From assembly GCA_000432155.1 (NCBI GenBank), contig FR888508.1:364013-379198 (forward strand): DNA of 15,186 bases, written 5' to 3'. The stretch comes from Eubacterium sp. CAG:274. Its GTDB lineage: Bacteria; Bacillota; Clostridia; Lachnospirales; CAG-274. Under the pieces are notes generated by a model that was given only the letters and a program-made list of their open reading frames with translations, was not told the DNA's origin and did not search any database. Both the position numbers and the translations under genes were made by a program. This document shows, piece after piece, positions 13,509 through 15,186 of this stretch. Each line of letters begins with the position of its first letter. The first letter of the stretch is position 1.

Positions 13509-13564
13509 TAGATGGAGAAAGAGGGTTAAAAATTCTAATATTTATTAATAAAAACATTATTTAC

Positions 13565-13593
13565 TGTATATACAATTCTTCAATTTTTGACAA
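13565..13593 (-). promoter_or_regulatory. Candidate promoter upstream of the deacetylase remnant
   Basis: The minus-strand -35 TTGTCA (13593-13588) is followed by a 17-nt spacer and TATACA (13570-13565). The predicted start is near 13558, inside the gap after galE. It would transcribe the deacetylase remnant. AT-rich DNA makes such matches fairly common. Confidence 0.4.
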
Positions 13594-13679
13594 TATTTCA
13601 TAACAGCACCTGTATTTAATGGCTCATCAACCAAAAACACATTTACTAAAAACTTATAATAACTATTCCCTCAAATATT

Positions 13680-14669
13680 TTAATCTTCATAGCCATTCTT
13701 ATGGTCTTTGTGCCAATTCCAAGCAGTTTCAATTATTTTATCAAGTGTATTAAATTTAGGTTTCCAACCTAACTCTTTTATAGCTTTTTCAGATGAAGCA
13801 ATAAGCGTAGATGGGTCTCCATTTCTTCTTGCTTCAATTTCCACTTTAAAATCTTTACCTGTAACTTTTTTAGCCTTTTCAATAACTTCCTTAACAGAAA
13901 AGCCTTTTCCGTTACCTAAGTTATAGATACCGCTTTCATTTGTCTTGAAAAGTTTCTCAAGAGCCTTAATATGGGCATCTGCAAGGTCTGTAACATGAAT
14001 ATAATCTCTTACACAAGTTCCATCTGGTGTATCATAATCATCGCCAAAAATAAACATTTTTTCTCTCTGTCCTAAAGCTGTCTGTAAAATAATAGGAATA
14101 AGATGTGTTTCAGGGCTATGGTCCTCTCCTATTTTTCCACTTATATGTGCACCGGCTGCGTTAAAGTATCTCAAAGCAACAAATTTTATTCCATAAGCAT
14201 TATCTGCCCACTTTAACATTTTTTCTACAGTAAGCTTTGTTTCCCCGTAAGGATTAGTTGGATTTGTTTTATCACTTTCAACAATAATATCATTTTCTGG
14301 TTCGCCATAAGTGGCTGCTGTAGATGAAAATACTATTTTCTTAACCCCTGCTCTTTCCATAGTTTCCAAGAGTTTTAATGTACCATATACATTATTTTCA
14401 TAATACTTAAAAGGTTCATTAACGCTTTCTCCTACAAGTGAAAAAGCTGCAAAATCTATAACAGCATCAATATTATTTTCTTTAAATACTTTGTCCATAA
14501 ATTCTTCATCTCGTATATCCCCTAAGTAAAACTTAGCATCATTATGAACTGCAGCTTTATGACCTTTAATAAGGCTATCTACTACTACTACTGAATGGCC
14601 TCTTTCAATCAATTCATAAACTGTATGACTACCTATATAACCGGCACCACCGCAAACTAAAACATTCAT
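13680..14669 (-). CDS. galE: UDP-glucose 4-epimerase GalE
   Basis: This 329-residue cytosolic extended short-chain dehydrogenase interconverts UDP-glucose and UDP-galactose (possibly the N-acetyl forms), supplying galactosyl donors and the Leloir pathway. The NAD-binding GGAGYIGSH is near 7-15, DFAAFSLVGESV near 72-83, and the active-site SSTAATYG near 115-122. Tyr141 and Lys145 of PYGETK are the YxxxK pair. RYFNAAGA and GTCVRDYIHVTDLADAH are hallmark substrate-site motifs. Two ATGs occur in tandem (14672 and 14669). GGAGG lies 4 nt before the first and 7 nt before the second, so the second is annotated. Length is standard. It is unrelated in function to the urea module. Confidence 0.96.
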   Translation of the reverse strand: MNVLVCGGAGYIGSHTVYELIERGHSVVVVDSLIKGHKAAVHNDAKFYLGDIRDEEFMDKVFKENNIDAVIDFAAFSLVGESVNEPFKYYENNVYGTLKLLETMERAGVKKIVFSSTAATYGEPENDIIVESDKTNPTNPYGETKLTVEKMLKWADNAYGIKFVALRYFNAAGAHISGKIGEDHSPETHLIPIILQTALGQREKMFIFGDDYDTPDGTCVRDYIHVTDLADAHIKALEKLFKTNESGIYNLGNGKGFSVKEVIEKAKKVTGKDFKVEIEARRNGDPSTLIASSEKAIKELGWKPKFNTLDKIIETAWNWHKDHKNGYED

Positions 14670-14696
14670 CATTCTTCCTCCTTAATTAACATATTT

Positions 14697-14891
14697 TCAA
14701 TATATCAATCTGATTATTAACATAAATAAATAGAGGAAACAAAATAAAATAGTTATTACGCCAAAAGGCAATAAAACTTTTTCATCTGTACCACTATTTT
14801 TACAATATGAACAATACAAACTGTAGTTTATTAATTTGTACAAAAAATAAATATTATACCCATGTAAAAATGTAATACATATCATTTTCAA
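14697..14891 (-). CDS. Doubtful small membrane ORF upstream of galE
   Basis: An open frame of 64 codons reads from a TTG at 14891; the first ATG is at 14885. It contains C-S-Y-C, a short polar stretch and a C-terminal hydrophobic segment (VITILFCFLYLFMLIIRL) that could be one membrane helix. No ribosome binding site is visible before either start, and in AT-rich DNA hydrophobic codons arise by chance. In its favour, a good promoter lies 40-70 bp upstream, and otherwise the galE leader would be about 260 nt long. I do not recognise a family. The ORF may simply be untranslated leader. Confidence 0.22.
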   Translation of the reverse strand: MKMICITFLHGYNIYFLYKLINYSLYCSYCKNSGTDEKVLLPFGVITILFCFLYLFMLIIRLIY

Positions 14892-14937
14892 TTTGATATT
14901 TATACATTACTTTAATACCCTAAAATCCATTGTAATT

Positions 14938-14966
14938 ATTATATTCCAACGAAAACAAAAAATCAA
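14938..14966 (-). promoter_or_regulatory. Promoter for galE (and the small ORF, if real)
   Basis: The minus-strand -35 TTGATT (14966-14961) is followed by a 17-nt spacer and a consensus -10 TATAAT (14943-14938). The predicted start is near 14931. The 260 nt between it and galE holds no convincing terminator. Confidence 0.6.
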
Positions 14967-15092
14967 GTTTTTAATATAGCTATGCAAGTTTAGATTTTTT
15001 ATACTATCTCCCACTTAATAACGCATATTGACAAGCCACTTATTAATATTCTTTAACATAAGATTTATTTACTATAAAAGGTGGTAGATTTT

Positions 15093-15186
15093 GTGAGCAA
15101 AAACAAGAAGAATATTGTAGTTAAGATTACATATGGAAAAAAGGAATTTAAAGATTGTTTGCTTAATGCTGTAAAAGCAAAATACG
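15093..15186 (+). CDS. Unidentified ORF, N-terminal fragment (partial)
   Basis: A GTG start at 15093 follows GGTGG by about 8 nt and stays open for 31 codons to the window edge. It begins M-S-K-N-K-K-N-I-V-V-K-I-T-Y-G-K-K, then E-F-K-D-C-L-L-N-A-V. The pattern (basic start, a short beta strand ending in Y-G, then an amphipathic helix) reminds me of small proteins found near recombinases in clostridial integrative elements, but I cannot confirm a family. A possible -35 TTGACA lies at 15028-15033 without a clear -10. It is the first plus-strand gene after galE and may mark the edge of another region. Confidence 0.5.
   Translation, partial: MSKNKKNIVVKITYGKKEFKDCLLNAVKAKY

Noticed and set aside
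13558..13680. Additional coding remnant upstream of the deacetylase (a frame reading L-V-D-E-P-L-N-T-G)
   Set aside because: It is short, in a different frame from the deacetylase, and does not match any deacetylase N-terminus that I can recall. Treated as intergenic.

Overview
This is an AT-rich bacterial window with strong AAGGAGG-type ribosome binding sites and short intergenic gaps. It looks like a low-GC Firmicute, probably an anaerobic clostridial (Lachnospiraceae-like) lineage. The genus cannot be fixed from this sequence alone. Almost the whole window is one integrated urea-nitrogen module: import urea, hydrolyse it, and supply the nickel that the hydrolase needs.

Layout. Positions 1-4152 (minus strand) carry a urea-type ABC importer in the order urtA-urtB-urtC-urtD-urtE, with urtE cut by the window edge. 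Positions 4429-9443 (minus strand) carry a complete urease operon, ureA-ureB-ureC-ureE-ureF-ureG-ureD: three structural subunits and all four maturation proteins. Positions 9564-9893 (minus strand) encode a CsoR/RcnR/InrS-family metal sensor. Its potential ligand set (H23, C55, H80, C84) has the spacing of the nickel sensor InrS. Divergent from it, positions 10018-12486 (plus strand) encode an ECF nickel transporter, nikMN-nikQ-nikO. The 115-bp divergent gap holds a C-tract/G-tract quasi-palindrome typical of CsoR-family operators, placed across the -35 elements of both promoters. After nikO come two tandem copies of a 72-bp unit built of three abutting hairpins, then a terminator. The right end is unrelated: an N-terminally truncated polysaccharide deacetylase, a galE, a doubtful small membrane ORF, and the start of an unidentified plus-strand ORF cut by the window edge.

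Regulation read from sequence. The urtA and ureA promoters both have good -35/-10 hexamers with 17-nt spacing. Both transcripts then meet a strong intrinsic terminator inside the leader, before the first ribosome binding site. The two leaders also share a short block running into the terminator's 5' arm. This suggests that urea import and urease are co-regulated by transcription antitermination, with a separate nickel circuit at the nik/sensor promoters. This paired-attenuator arrangement, with an unidentified trans-acting factor, is the most promising undescribed feature. It is inference from structure, not demonstrated.

Several starts were moved from the longest open frame to an internal ATG because the longer start lies in or too close to the Shine-Dalgarno sequence (urtD, ureF, nikMN, nikQ, galE). 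For NikM this matters, because the family needs Met1-His2 at the mature N-terminus to bind nickel.
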